Source: Janthinobacterium sp. (GTDB taxonomy: Bacteria; Pseudomonadota; Gammaproteobacteria; Burkholderiales; Chitinibacteraceae). Taken from it: a stretch of 64,000 nt of DNA. The position numbers and the translations under genes were made by a program. This document shows positions 40,205 to 49,192 of the stretch, piece by piece. The stretch covers positions 1 to 64,000 of the forward strand of contig JANYCY010000065.1 of the NCBI GenBank assembly GCA_025360045.1, in the 5' to 3' direction. Positions within the stretch are counted from its first letter, which is position 1. Every line of letters begins with the position of its first letter. A model generated the notes under the pieces. That model saw only the letters and a program-made list of their open reading frames with translations, was not told the DNA's origin and searched no databases.

Positions 40205-40213
40205 TGGTACAAT
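40205..40213 (+). promoter_or_regulatory. Candidate extended -10 promoter of the methyltransferase operon
   Basis: TGG followed by TACAAT forms an extended -10 element 26 bases before the GTG start. The -35 position (TAAGAG) is poor. It is the only promoter-like string in the short gap between the Rhs fragment and the methyltransferase. Confidence 0.35.
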
Positions 40214-40238
40214 CGCGAGGCAAAAATCTGGGGAATAT

Positions 40239-41435
40239 GTGAACAAAATGTATCAAGTACTGGATTTATTTTCTGGCGCAGGTGGAATGGCCGAGGGCTT
40301 TTTGCAAGCAGGATTTGCAATTCCGTTTGCCAGCGACAGAAGCGAACAAGCGGCTTTAACTTATCAAACCCGTCATAAGCAGCTAGGGCTTAAGCATAAG
40401 TATCACTGCGGCGATGTTTTAGAACTGAGCACACCAGCTGTTTTAAATGAATTTTTAGGCTCAAACATATCAAAAATTGATGTTATTTGTGGTGGGCCGC
40501 CATGCCAAGGCTTTAGTTTGGCAGGCCAACGAAATCCTCTGGATATACGAAACAAATTGGTTCAAAGTTACATCCAAATTTTGGCTCAAGTTAAGCCGAA
40601 ATACTTTGTGATGGAAAATGTGATTGGTATATTGTCAGCGCATTTTATTGAGTATCAAGGTGTATATCATCTTTATAAGAATGAAAAAGTAATTGACGTG
40701 CTTAGCTCTGAGTTCGCAGCAATTGGATATCCAGACGTCCAAATTAAAGTGCTAGATGCTAGTGATTTTCGTGTTCCCCAAAAAAGACAGCGTGTGATAT
40801 TTCTTGGTACTCGTTCTGATGTTTCTAGTAAGCTAGTTCATCCAGAGCCTTTGGGGTTTGGTAAGGTGAGCGTCAAAGAAGCGATTCATGACTTGGTAAA
40901 TATCGGTATTGGTGAAGTTCAAACAACGTATAAAAAGACAACGTATTCAGAATTTCAAAATCAATCAAGAGTAGGAAGAACGCCTTCTGCTTTTGGTGAA
41001 CCAATTAAAGCAGAAAAATTGTTAAATCATGAAACAAGTCGGCATTCTGCATTGGTCAGTGAGCGCTTCTCTCATGTTAAAGAAGGGGAGAGCATTAAAA
41101 ATATGCTTTTACGCTTAAATGAGATGGATGCATACCGACTAAAAACCAAAAAGCAAAATTGCAGACGCATTATTGCCAATCAGCCATCGCCGACAGTTTT
41201 AACATTGCCAGATGATCTAATTCATTATCAGAAAGATCGAATTCTCACTGTACGTGAAATGGCAAGATTACAATCTTTTGATGATAGCTTTGAATTTATG
41301 GGTAAGAGAACAACAGGCGGCAATCGTAGAAAATTTGAAACTCCACAATATACGCTTGTTGGTAATGCCGTTCCTCCATTGTTGGCAAAAGCAATTGCTA
41401 CTGAAATACTAAAAAATTTGAATGATCGGGGTTAA
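40239..41435 (+). CDS. DNA (cytosine-5) methyltransferase
   Basis: A 398-residue C5-methyltransferase. Motif I is VLDLFSGAGGMAEGF, the catalytic Cys89 is in GGPPCQGFSLAGQRNPLD, motif VI is FVMENVIG, motif VIII is PQKRQRVIF, and the C-terminal YTLVGNAVPPLLAKAIA is motif IX-X. GTG 40239 has GGGGA four bases upstream; ATG 40248 is the alternative. The target-recognition region (~residues 190-310) gives no specificity by eye. The gene is AT-rich compared with housekeeping neighbours. It is followed by a GHKL ATPase gene one base after its stop, and no restriction endonuclease is present, so it is not a simple type II R-M pair. Confidence 0.95.
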   Translation: MNKMYQVLDLFSGAGGMAEGFLQAGFAIPFASDRSEQAALTYQTRHKQLGLKHKYHCGDVLELSTPAVLNEFLGSNISKIDVICGGPPCQGFSLAGQRNPLDIRNKLVQSYIQILAQVKPKYFVMENVIGILSAHFIEYQGVYHLYKNEKVIDVLSSEFAAIGYPDVQIKVLDASDFRVPQKRQRVIFLGTRSDVSSKLVHPEPLGFGKVSVKEAIHDLVNIGIGEVQTTYKKTTYSEFQNQSRVGRTPSAFGEPIKAEKLLNHETSRHSALVSERFSHVKEGESIKNMLLRLNEMDAYRLKTKKQNCRRIIANQPSPTVLTLPDDLIHYQKDRILTVREMARLQSFDDSFEFMGKRTTGGNRRKFETPQYTLVGNAVPPLLAKAIATEILKNLNDRG

Positions 41436-41436
41436 T

Positions 41437-43614
41437 ATGAGCAACAATGAGAAAATGCATTTTATTACTAGTTCTGGAATTAAAAATATTGTTGGTAAAG
41501 ATCTAATTACAGATCGCTTTGTTGCAATATTTGAACTTGTTAAAAATGCATATGATGCTCGAGCTAGTCAAGTTGTTGTTTCATTTGAATCATTGGGCGG
41601 CACTCCAAGTATCATTATAAGGGATAATGGTATTGGAATGTCTAAAGATGATTTAAAGAACAAATGGTTGCATTTAGCTTATTCAGAAAAAGAAGAGGGG
41701 CGTTCTAATGATGGTAGAGCCTTTGTTGGATCTAAAGGTGTTGGTCGTTTTTCTTGTGATAGCTTAGGCAAATCTTTAACAATTACTACAAAAAAATATG
41801 GTGAATTAGAAGAGCATATACTAAAGGTAAATTGGGAAGACTTTGAAAAATCAAAAAGCATAAAGTTTGAAGATGTTAAAGTTGAATATTTAACTAACAA
41901 GGTTGGTGTGGATGAAATTGACAAGAATTATACCGAATTGTGTATAAAAGATCTTCGCCATGTTTGGAATGAAGATGCAGTTAAAAAAGCAATGGAAAGC
42001 TTGAGAAGGTTAAAAAATCCATTTTTAGATTTTGATGGATTTGATATTTATTGTGGTTTAGATTTAATTTTGATTTATGAAGTTACCGCAGGTATTGACT
42101 TTCCTGTGGAAAGCTTAGTTAAAAGTAATATTTCAGAAGTATTAAAAAATAAGAGTATAACGATTGAAACTAGGGTTAGTGATAAGATAGAAATCAGCCT
42201 TTTTGATCGAGGGCAACATATATACACTTTGGAGAAGGATAACGATACTATTCTTGTTGATATGGAAGTATTTATTACCATTAATTTTTTAACAGCAAGT
42301 GCGAAATCTACGTTTACCCGCCGCATGGGGGTTGAGCCCGTAAATTATGGAAATATATTTATATATAAAAATAATTTTAGGGTCAGTCCGTATGGTGATG
42401 CTGATTATGATTTGTTTGGTGTAAATGTTAGAAAATCTCAGGGGTATAATCGACATCTTGGTACGCGAGAGATATTAGGATTTATCGATATAAAAGATGT
42501 CAATTATCGTTTTATGGAAACATCTTCTCGTAATAGTGGATTTATTGAAAATGCCTATCTCGAGGGATTAAAAGAACTATATTTTGATTGTGCCCATAAA
42601 TTACTTGAACGGTATATTGCTACGATACAATGGGGGGAAATAAAAGAAACGGGTGAGGAAGTATTGTTTGAATCTATTGAAAAAAATGAAGTAGAACGGT
42701 TTGCAAAAAGTTTGACAAGTAAAATTAATGGTGATTTTTCTATTAAGTATTTTTCTGATAGTTTTGAGTTAGAAGAAAAGAGCCCAAAGAAAGTACTGCA
42801 AAGTATTGCATCAACATTGCCTGAAAAAGAAAAAAAACAGATTGAGAAAATAATTAAAAATGTGGCTCGATTAGAAGAAGAAAATGTTGTCAAAGAACAA
42901 GAGTTAGATATCAAAAAAGAAGTGATAGAAACTCTGCTGCGGCAGAATAAAAATTTGTCGGCAAAACGAGCAGAAAGTTCATATGGGGAGCAATTAGGGC
43001 ATCATTTGCCTGGTATGGCTGACCGTTTATGTGGTGTAGTAGATGATTTGAATGAATTAATTTCTATTGTTCCAATAGATAAAAGTAATTTGTTTTTAAA
43101 TGCCTTGAGCAAAGTCAGGCGAACTGAATTGGAATTGCGTTCTTTTAAAGAGCTCTTGTTGAAGACGGAAATTGATCTAAGGTCACCACAAGCTATAAAT
43201 TGGTTTGATCTGGCTGTTTGGTTTAGGGATGATAAATTACAAAATAATCACGGAAAAATTAATGTCGTTTGCGTTATGAATGACCAAAATGTTTACAACA
43301 AATGGCTTGTTAGAAGTAATGCAGTTGAAGTAGTGATGATGTTTGAAAACTTGTATCAGAATGCACTTGATCATGAAGCAAAGTTTGTGGAGTTTTTGTT
43401 CGATGAAGATAGCTTAAAAATTGCTAGCGACTCTAATGCGATTGACCCAGATAGTTTTGATAAAATTTTTGACTTGGGATTCTCAAGTAAAAAAAATGGC
43501 ACTGGGATTGGATTGAATCAAGTGCGTAGTTTTTTAACTAGGATTAGTTTTGAAGTTAAAGCAAGTAATTCTGCTGGTTTAGTATTGTTTACCATTTCTC
43601 GGAGTGGAAATTAA
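41437..43614 (+). CDS. Protein with two GHKL-type ATPase domains (MORC/Hsp90-like N-terminus, histidine-kinase-like C-terminus)
   Basis: A 725-residue cytosolic protein. The N-terminal GHKL domain has the N box ELVKNAYDA (Glu33, Asn37), IRDNGIGM (Asp63) and GSKGVGRFS (98-106), an arrangement like MutL/MORC/Hsp90 ATPases. A transducer-like region follows, then a coiled coil (~residues 450-515). A segment with GEQLGHHLPGMADRL places His522-His523 where histidine kinases have their dimerisation/phosphoacceptor helix. The C-terminal domain again has an N box (ENLYQNALDH, Glu637, Asn642) and a G2 box (GTGIGL, ~688), but the DxGxG loop is degenerate. It is AT-rich and has no membrane segments. It lies between a C5-methyltransferase and a receiver-like gene, with one-base and zero-base gaps. 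Confidence 0.85.
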   Translation: MSNNEKMHFITSSGIKNIVGKDLITDRFVAIFELVKNAYDARASQVVVSFESLGGTPSIIIRDNGIGMSKDDLKNKWLHLAYSEKEEGRSNDGRAFVGSKGVGRFSCDSLGKSLTITTKKYGELEEHILKVNWEDFEKSKSIKFEDVKVEYLTNKVGVDEIDKNYTELCIKDLRHVWNEDAVKKAMESLRRLKNPFLDFDGFDIYCGLDLILIYEVTAGIDFPVESLVKSNISEVLKNKSITIETRVSDKIEISLFDRGQHIYTLEKDNDTILVDMEVFITINFLTASAKSTFTRRMGVEPVNYGNIFIYKNNFRVSPYGDADYDLFGVNVRKSQGYNRHLGTREILGFIDIKDVNYRFMETSSRNSGFIENAYLEGLKELYFDCAHKLLERYIATIQWGEIKETGEEVLFESIEKNEVERFAKSLTSKINGDFSIKYFSDSFELEEKSPKKVLQSIASTLPEKEKKQIEKIIKNVARLEEENVVKEQELDIKKEVIETLLRQNKNLSAKRAESSYGEQLGHHLPGMADRLCGVVDDLNELISIVPIDKSNLFLNALSKVRRTELELRSFKELLLKTEIDLRSPQAINWFDLAVWFRDDKLQNNHGKINVVCVMNDQNVYNKWLVRSNAVEVVMMFENLYQNALDHEAKFVEFLFDEDSLKIASDSNAIDPDSFDKIFDLGFSSKKNGTGIGLNQVRSFLTRISFEVKASNSAGLVLFTISRSGN

Positions 43615-44436
43615 ATGCGTTTAGATTTTAATGTGGTTTTAGTTGATGATGAAATTCATGATGATGATAGCAATTATGCTGCTAAAAAGTTAATTTCGGC
43701 GTTGAAGGAGCGAATCTTAAGTAAGGGATTTGATCCTAAAGTTGAAACGTATAATAGTATTGACCAAGCAAATAAATCGCTATCATCTCCTAACAAGAAT
43801 CGTAGAATTGATCTTTACCTAAGTGATAACAATCTAGGTGCTGGATCTGTGCTCGGGGTAGAAAACTCTGAAAATGCCGGTATTGAGTATTATCTTGCGA
43901 TAAGGAAAAAATTTATATGTGACTTTGTTTTATATACTCGTTCGTCAGTTGATAAAATAGTTGACTTTTTGGCTGCTGACTTGCTTGAAAAAAAAGACCC
44001 AAATTTATTTTCACGATTTACATTTGTTAGTCGTGGTTCTGGTGGTGATGTGTGGCATACGCCTGTTCTTGACTTGCTTGATCACATATTAACAAAACGA
44101 GAGGAGATTAATAATTTACGAGGATTGTTCGCACAAAAAACTGCGCAAATGCACGAAAAGTTATGCAAAATAGGCGCTAATGAAAAAAATTTTTTCGATT
44201 CAATTAATTTGGCATATAACACTCAAAAAATCAGCTCTTTATTAAAAGATAATTTGCATATGGTTAGAGAGTATCGTAACGATATTCTTCATAATAATGA
44301 AGAGTTTTGTGATCAGAGAAACTGTTGGTCAATAAAATGCACTGTTTCTAAAAGTCAAATTACATTGTATGAAAACGACTTCAAAAAGGTGAGAAAAAAT
44401 CTCGTAGAAACATTTGATGCGGTAATGGCTTTGTAA
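43615..44436 (+). CDS. Receiver-like domain fused to a helical domain with an Rx4H (HEPN-like) motif
   Basis: A 273-residue protein. Residues ~5-145 resemble a two-component receiver: acidic pair D11-D12 (VVLVDDE), candidate phosphoacceptor D71 (RIDLYLSDNNLGAG), Thr108 (FVLYTRS) and FVSRG where receivers usually have a lysine, here Arg140. An all-helical C-terminal part contains VREYRNDILHNN, with Arg221-Asn-xxx-His226, matching the RNxxxH motif of HEPN RNases. ATG 43615 directly follows the ATPase stop. The domain order suggests a regulated toxin-like effector driven by the upstream kinase-like ATPase. Both domain calls rest on motifs and are inference; a known family was not recognised. Confidence 0.65.
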   Translation: MRLDFNVVLVDDEIHDDDSNYAAKKLISALKERILSKGFDPKVETYNSIDQANKSLSSPNKNRRIDLYLSDNNLGAGSVLGVENSENAGIEYYLAIRKKFICDFVLYTRSSVDKIVDFLAADLLEKKDPNLFSRFTFVSRGSGGDVWHTPVLDLLDHILTKREEINNLRGLFAQKTAQMHEKLCKIGANEKNFFDSINLAYNTQKISSLLKDNLHMVREYRNDILHNNEEFCDQRNCWSIKCTVSKSQITLYENDFKKVRKNLVETFDAVMAL

Positions 44437-44515
44437 TTTATTTCTTCGATGAACTCTCATCTGGTTAATAATTCTGATTATCTTAATTGTTAAATAATTT
44501 ATAATTTTAAGAAAT

Positions 44516-44540
44516 AGCCCGCATTCGCGGGCTTTTTTTT
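44516..44540 (+). terminator. Rho-independent terminator of the methyltransferase operon
   Basis: A GC-rich stem (GCCCGC 44517-44522 with GCGGGC 44527-44532), a 4-base loop and eight T residues, 80 bases after the receiver/HEPN-like gene. It closes the three-gene operon. Confidence 0.9.
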
Positions 44541-44614
44541 GTCTGGTGTTTGCGTGGCCTAGTTGATCGCTGCGGTGGTGGTATTGGTGGGCAGCGATGG
44601 TTTCGATTCGTTTT

Positions 44615-44650
44615 AGGTTGAGTAGGTTGAGTAGGTTGAGTAGGTTGAGT
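44615..44650. repeat. Four tandem copies of a 9-bp unit
   Basis: AGGTTGAGT occurs four times head to tail without mismatch. It lies in the 420-base gap between the methyltransferase operon and fba. Beyond the terminators and a small palindrome near 44742-44762 nothing else was seen in this gap. Confidence 0.85.
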
Positions 44651-44803
44651 TTGTAGTCTTGGAAGATATTGACGTAGCGGCGGTGGTTTGGGGCTTCAAG
44701 TTGTGTAGATAGCAAATTGTGATGTTGGAATTAGTGCAAGGCAAACCTTGCACGTAGAGCTGCTTGGGCAGCTTGCAAAACCATACGGCTTACGGCCTTC
44801 AAT

Positions 44804-44841
44804 AAAAAGGGTGAGCACGATCTCTCGTGCTCACCCTTTTT
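44804..44841 (-). terminator. Bidirectional terminator after fba
   Basis: A 17-bp perfect stem (44804-44820 with 44825-44841) with a 4-base loop. The stem begins with A-run and ends with T-run, so it works for the minus-strand fba and possibly for plus-strand reading. Confidence 0.88.
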
Positions 44842-44856
44842 ATTAATGCTTAATAT

Positions 44857-45900
44857 TTATGCCTTGTTATACCGCAACGCCATTTTCTCCAGCGATACCG
44901 GTTTCATTTTCTCTGCCATCCCTGCCGCGCCAAAGGCGTCGTAGCGGGCTTCGCATATTTCGCGCATGGCGACGATGGCGGGTTTTAGGTAGGCGCGGGG
45001 GTCGAAATCGGCAGGGTGCATGGCCAAATGACGGCGGATGGCGGCGGTCATGGCTAGGCGCAAATCGGTGTCGATATTGATTTTGCGTACGCCGTACTGG
45101 ATGGCGCGGCGGATTTCTTCTACGGGAACTCCCCATGTAGGTTTTAGCTCAGCACCGTATTTGCGCATTTCTTCCAGCAATTCTTGCGGCACACTGGATG
45201 AGCCATGCATCACTAAATGCACATCAGGGATGACGGCGTTAATGGCACGCACGCGATCAATCGCTAACACTTCGCCGCAAGGTGGCTTGGTAAATTTATA
45301 CGCGCCGTGGCTGGTGCCGATGGCAATCGCCAGAGCATCTACACCCGTGGCTTTCACAAAAGCCAGCGCTTCTTGCGGATCAGTCAGCATTTCGGCATGG
45401 CTTAAGACACGGTTTGCGCCTACGCCGTCTTCTTCTTCGCCCATGCCGGTTTCTAAACTACCCAAACAGCCCAGTTCACCCTCTACCGATACCCCACAAG
45501 CATGCGCCATGCGTACCACTTCGGCAGTAACAGCGGCATTGTAAGCGTAGTCTGATGGGGTCTTGCCGTCTTGCAATAAGGAGCCGTCCATCATCACGCT
45601 GGTAAAGCCCATTTTGATGGCGGTCATACATACTGCGGGGCTAACACCGTGATCTTGGTGCATCACGATAGGTAGATGCGGGTAGCTGGCAACGGCGCCT
45701 TCGATCAGTGTTTTTAGAAATTGCTCGCCTGCATATTTACGCGCACCGGCACTGGCTTGCAGGATAACGGGGCTGGAAGTGGCATCAGCCGCCTGCAGAA
45801 TAGCCTGCACCTGCTCAAGATTGTTGACGTTAAATGCGGGAACGCCATAACCGTGTTCGGCGGCGTGATCGAGAACTTGGCGGAGGGATACGAGTGACAT
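44857..45900 (-). CDS. fba: Fructose-bisphosphate aldolase, class II
   Basis: Zn-dependent aldolase splitting fructose-1,6-bisphosphate in glycolysis and joining trioses in gluconeogenesis. [27 protein letters not shown] starts the protein. PIVMHQDHG carries the Zn ligand His, [14 protein letters not shown] the next block, and [11 protein letters not shown] and [11 protein letters not shown] the phosphate-binding region. ATG 45900 gives 347 aa, normal for this type; an in-frame start further upstream adds non-conserved sequence. Encoded near pgk, as is common. Confidence 0.97.
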   Translation of the reverse strand: MSLVSLRQVLDHAAEHGYGVPAFNVNNLEQVQAILQAADATSSPVILQASAGARKYAGEQFLKTLIEGAVASYPHLPIVMHQDHGVSPAVCMTAIKMGFTSVMMDGSLLQDGKTPSDYAYNAAVTAEVVRMAHACGVSVEGELGCLGSLETGMGEEEDGVGANRVLSHAEMLTDPQEALAFVKATGVDALAIAIGTSHGAYKFTKPPCGEVLAIDRVRAINAVIPDVHLVMHGSSSVPQELLEEMRKYGAELKPTWGVPVEEIRRAIQYGVRKINIDTDLRLAMTAAIRRHLAMHPADFDPRAYLKPAIVAMREICEARYDAFGAAGMAEKMKPVSLEKMALRYNKA

Positions 45901-45991
45901 GGCTAAGATCCAGAATATTGTTGCTGCGATGCAACACATATTAGTATTCCACGCCTCCCTATCCAATCGGGAGTAACGTCATTCGGGAAAA

Positions 45992-46022
45992 CGCTAAAAC
46001 CACTTTGTAGCCGTTTTAGCGT
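45992..46022 (-). terminator. Terminator after the cupin gene
   Basis: On the minus strand ACGCTAAAAC pairs with GTTTTAGCGT across an 11-12 base loop and is followed by TTTTCCC. It lies 20 bases after the cupin stop and before fba. Confidence 0.75.
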
Positions 46023-46041
46023 CTATTTCACTTATCTCAAC

Positions 46042-46557
46042 TCAAAAAGGCCCATTTGATTCACCTAGTTGATCGGGCAAACCATCATGCTCACCCAGAT
46101 GATGCTTAGGTACATCTTGCCAATGAAGATCGCCAATCTCGGCATTTCTTTTTGGGTGCAGCGGGTAATCTACTTTATTGTCGGCTCGTTTGGTCTCGCC
46201 CACCACCAGCAAACGAACATCGCTCGTGGTGTTATTGATAAACACATGGGCGATGCCTGTGCCAGGCGGAAAACCCACGGCGTCCCCCGCCTCCAAGCGA
46301 TGCAATACGCCATCTAGCCAGCAATCAGGGTTGCCTTCGATCACGTAAACGAACTCTTCTTCGGTTTTTTCAGAATGCGGCCAACAGGTGCGTCGGCCTG
46401 GCGGTAATAGCTCGTGATGGATGCCTAAGCGGCTCAGGCCAAAAGTGCGGCCAAAAGGCGAGCCTATGCTTAGCTTTTCTAAGCTCTTGGGATAACAGGC
46501 ATGATCTTCTTCTTGGATTTCTTGCCAATGCTTGATAAACGGGGGCCGAGTCGTCAT
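46042..46557 (-). CDS. Cupin domain-containing protein
   Basis: A 171-residue protein with one cupin barrel: LPPGRRTCWPHSEKTEEEFVYVIEG is motif 1 and the GDAVGFPPGTGIAHVFINN stretch is motif 2, with His residues able to bind metal. Substrate and role cannot be told from sequence. It stands between pgk and fba on the same strand but is bounded by its own terminators, so it is probably transcribed separately. Confidence 0.85.
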   Translation of the reverse strand: MTTRPPFIKHWQEIQEEDHACYPKSLEKLSIGSPFGRTFGLSRLGIHHELLPPGRRTCWPHSEKTEEEFVYVIEGNPDCWLDGVLHRLEAGDAVGFPPGTGIAHVFINNTTSDVRLLVVGETKRADNKVDYPLHPKRNAEIGDLHWQDVPKHHLGEHDGLPDQLGESNGPF

Positions 46558-46583
46558 TGCTTATCCTCTCAGAGATTTTACCG

Positions 46584-46615
46584 CTAAAAAAAACGCCAGC
46601 AGATTTGCTGGCGTT
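46584..46615 (-). terminator. Rho-independent terminator after pgk
   Basis: A 10-bp perfect stem (AACGCCAGCA 46592-46601 with TGCTGGCGTT 46606-46615) and 4-base loop, followed on the minus strand by a run of eight T. Lies 17 bases after the pgk stop. Confidence 0.9.
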
Positions 46616-46632
46616 GATCTTACAAAAGGGGC

Positions 46633-47805
46633 TTAAGCGCCGCGTTGTTCCAGAATCTCTACGGCTGGCAATACTTTACCTTCGAGGAACTCAAGGAATG
46701 CGCCGCCGCCGGTTGAGATATAGCTAACATCATTAGCAATATCGTACTTAGCCACAGCGGCCAGTGTGTCGCCCCCACCAGCAATCGAAAACGCTGGGGA
46801 CGCAGCAATTGCGCGGGCCAGCACTTCGGTGCCTTTACCAAACTGATCAAATTCAAATACGCCCACTGGGCCATTCCAAACAATCGTACCGGCTGTTTTC
46901 AATACTTCAGCTAAGCGTGCTGCGGTGTCTGGGCCGATATCAAAAATCATATCATCGCTTGCAACATCACCAATGGCCTTAACCACAGCTGGCTCAGTTG
47001 GGGAGAATTGCTTACCAATCACGACATCTGTTGGCAAAGGCACATCGCCGCCACGGGCACGGATTTTGGCGATCACGCGCTTGGCGTTGTCGACCAGATC
47101 GGCTTCGGCTAAAGATTTACCCACTTCATGGCCTTCGGCCAGCAAGAAGGTATTGGCAATCCCGCCACCCACGATCAGGTAATCCACTTTATCAGCCAAA
47201 GATTCAAGAATAGTCAGCTTGGTCGATACCTTAGAGCCAGCCACAATCGCTACCAGCGGGGAAGCTGGCGCTTTCAGGGCTTTACCCAAAGCATCTAACT
47301 CGCCCGCCATCAACAGGCCCGCTGCCGCGATTGGGGCAAATTTAGCCACGGCATGTGTAGACGCTTCGGCGCGGTGAGCTGTACCAAAAGCATCGTTTAC
47401 AAATACATCGCACAGCGCAGCGTAGGCTTGGCCTAGCTCATCAGTGTTTTTCTTTTCGCCCTTATTGCAGCGCACATTTTGCAGCAGTACCAGCTCGCCT
47501 GCTTTGACTACAAAACCGTTGAAATCATTCACCACGACCACATTGCGGCCCATTAATTCGCCAAGGCGTTTGGCCACAGGAGCAAGATCATCTGCGGGCT
47601 GAAATTCGCCTTCAGTAGGGCGGCCCAGATGGCTCATCACCATCACGCCAGCGCCCGCTTGCAGCGCCGCCTCAATCGTAGGAATCGACGCGCGAATACG
47701 GGTGTCATCACCAATCACGCCGTCTTTCAATGGCACATTCAGGTCTGCACGGATCAGTACTTTTTTGCCCGCTAAATCAAGCTCGGTCATCTTGCGAAAA
47801 GCCAT
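46633..47805 (-). CDS. pgk: Phosphoglycerate kinase
   Basis: Transfers phosphate from 1,3-bisphosphoglycerate to ADP. The N-terminus [32 protein letters not shown], the substrate block [14 protein letters not shown], the [10 protein letters not shown] segment and the C-terminal [12 protein letters not shown] are all diagnostic. ATG 47805 has AGGA seven bases upstream and gives 390 aa, the usual size. The frame stays open far upstream by chance; that part is not protein-like. Confidence 0.97.
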   Translation of the reverse strand: MAFRKMTELDLAGKKVLIRADLNVPLKDGVIGDDTRIRASIPTIEAALQAGAGVMVMSHLGRPTEGEFQPADDLAPVAKRLGELMGRNVVVVNDFNGFVVKAGELVLLQNVRCNKGEKKNTDELGQAYAALCDVFVNDAFGTAHRAEASTHAVAKFAPIAAAGLLMAGELDALGKALKAPASPLVAIVAGSKVSTKLTILESLADKVDYLIVGGGIANTFLLAEGHEVGKSLAEADLVDNAKRVIAKIRARGGDVPLPTDVVIGKQFSPTEPAVVKAIGDVASDDMIFDIGPDTAARLAEVLKTAGTIVWNGPVGVFEFDQFGKGTEVLARAIAASPAFSIAGGGDTLAAVAKYDIANDVSYISTGGGAFLEFLEGKVLPAVEILEQRGA

Positions 47806-47929
47806 GGTGGATTCCTTTGGAATGGTGAATAAGTAAGTGTCATTACAAATACGCAAGCAGAGCATAACGCCCCAGCCCCACCTGCGCTTAAGATGTTTTA
47901 CGCATTTTAACATACTGATTCTGAGATCT

Positions 47930-49144
47930 ATGAAGCCAGCACCTGCACTATTGCGTAATCGCAATTTCCTTTTACTTTGGTTGGCCAGCTTAATTAGCAA
48001 CTTTGCGCTCGCCATCGCCATGCTGGCCGAAACATGGCTGGTGATCAAAACGCTAGGCGCAAAAGAGCAATTGGGGCTGGTGATGATCGCCGGATCAGTG
48101 CCGCGCATTATGTTGATGGCCGTCGGCGGCGTGCTGGCCGACCGGATGAAACGCAGCCATATCATTCTGGCCTCGGTGGGCTTACGCGTGCTCTTGCTGT
48201 TTGTGTTGGTGGGAATCATTGCCAACGATCAGCTCAGCATTGGCGTGATGGTGGGCTTTGCACTGATTTATGGTGCGCTGGATGCTTTTTTCTGGCCTGC
48301 ACGCGATGCACTCGTCCCCAATATTGTGGCGGATAGCGATTTAACCCGCGCCAATTCCATTATGCTGACGACCAATCAAGTGGGTCTGGTGTTTGGCCCC
48401 GTACTGGGCGGCACCATGCTGGCTTTGTTTAGCTATGAGATGGTGTTCTCACTCACGGCCATCATGCTCGCCGCCGGGCTGCTGGCTATCGCGCTGATCC
48501 GTGAGCCTGAACTATTGGCAAATCGCAAGCGATTCAATATGCTCAGCGAGCTAAAAGAAGGCATGCAATATATGATTCAAACGCCCGTGCTGCGGGCCTT
48601 GATGCTGATTTATGCTGCGGCCAATTTACTCTTTATGGGCCCATTGGGATTAGGTATACCGCTGGTCGTTACTGATCTATTACAAGGCAGCGCCAGCACA
48701 CTTTCCTTTATGCAAAGCGCTTTTGCAGCGGGCATGGTGCTGGGCGGGCTGCTGCTCACCCTTTACCCGCCCACCCAAAAACGCTTGCTGATGATTACTG
48801 TGGTGATTGCCATCGAAGGTCTACTTTTGGCCTCCTTAGCACTCGCCACTTGGCTGCCCGTAGCATTAGCGCTGCAAGTCCTAATTGGCCTCGGCGTTGC
48901 CGCCAATAATGTGCCGATGATGTCGCTGATCCAGCATTACACCGACAAACAAAAACTAGGGCGGATTATGAGCCTAAATTCAATGGCCTCCATGGGCCTA
49001 GCCCCGCTTTCCTACGCTCTGGTGACTGCCTTATTTTCTATGCATATCAGCATTCAGTGGGTGCTATCGGTATTTGGCCTGCTACTGGCGCTGCTGATGG
49101 TGGGGATGACCATGAAGATGCAGGTCATCAGAGAAGTTGACTAG
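47930..49144 (+). CDS. MFS transporter (MFS_3/enterobactin-exporter-like)
   Basis: A 404-residue inner-membrane protein with about 12 hydrophobic helices. The N-terminus [30 protein letters not shown] and the [13 protein letters not shown] loop (MFS motif A type) fit the EntS-like branch of exporters. The substrate is not predictable. ATG 47930 fits the first helix; it is divergent from pgk and followed by a strong terminator. Confidence 0.9.
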   Translation: MKPAPALLRNRNFLLLWLASLISNFALAIAMLAETWLVIKTLGAKEQLGLVMIAGSVPRIMLMAVGGVLADRMKRSHIILASVGLRVLLLFVLVGIIANDQLSIGVMVGFALIYGALDAFFWPARDALVPNIVADSDLTRANSIMLTTNQVGLVFGPVLGGTMLALFSYEMVFSLTAIMLAAGLLAIALIREPELLANRKRFNMLSELKEGMQYMIQTPVLRALMLIYAAANLLFMGPLGLGIPLVVTDLLQGSASTLSFMQSAFAAGMVLGGLLLTLYPPTQKRLLMITVVIAIEGLLLASLALATWLPVALALQVLIGLGVAANNVPMMSLIQHYTDKQKLGRIMSLNSMASMGLAPLSYALVTALFSMHISIQWVLSVFGLLLALLMVGMTMKMQVIREVD

Positions 49145-49151
49145 CAGCCAC

Positions 49152-49181
49152 AAAAAAACGCAGCCACCGCTGCGTTTTTTT
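49152..49181. terminator. Bidirectional terminator between the MFS gene and the YfaZ-like gene
   Basis: Stem ACGCAGC (49158-49164) with GCTGCGT (49169-49175), loop of 4, flanked by A7 and T7 runs. It can serve both convergent genes. Confidence 0.92.
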
Positions 49182-49192
49182 GTAAAACACGA

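Noticed and set aside
44437-44856. Restriction endonuclease partner of the methyltransferase
   Set aside because: After the terminator at 44516 there is no open frame of useful size on either strand before fba.
47837-47929. 31-residue N-terminal extension of the MFS transporter
   Set aside because: It is basic and not conserved; the first membrane helix follows directly after ATG 47930.
46633-48225. N-terminally extended pgk product of 530 residues
   Set aside because: The extra 140 residues are not conserved, overlap the divergent MFS gene start, and the ATG at 47805 has a proper ribosome site.
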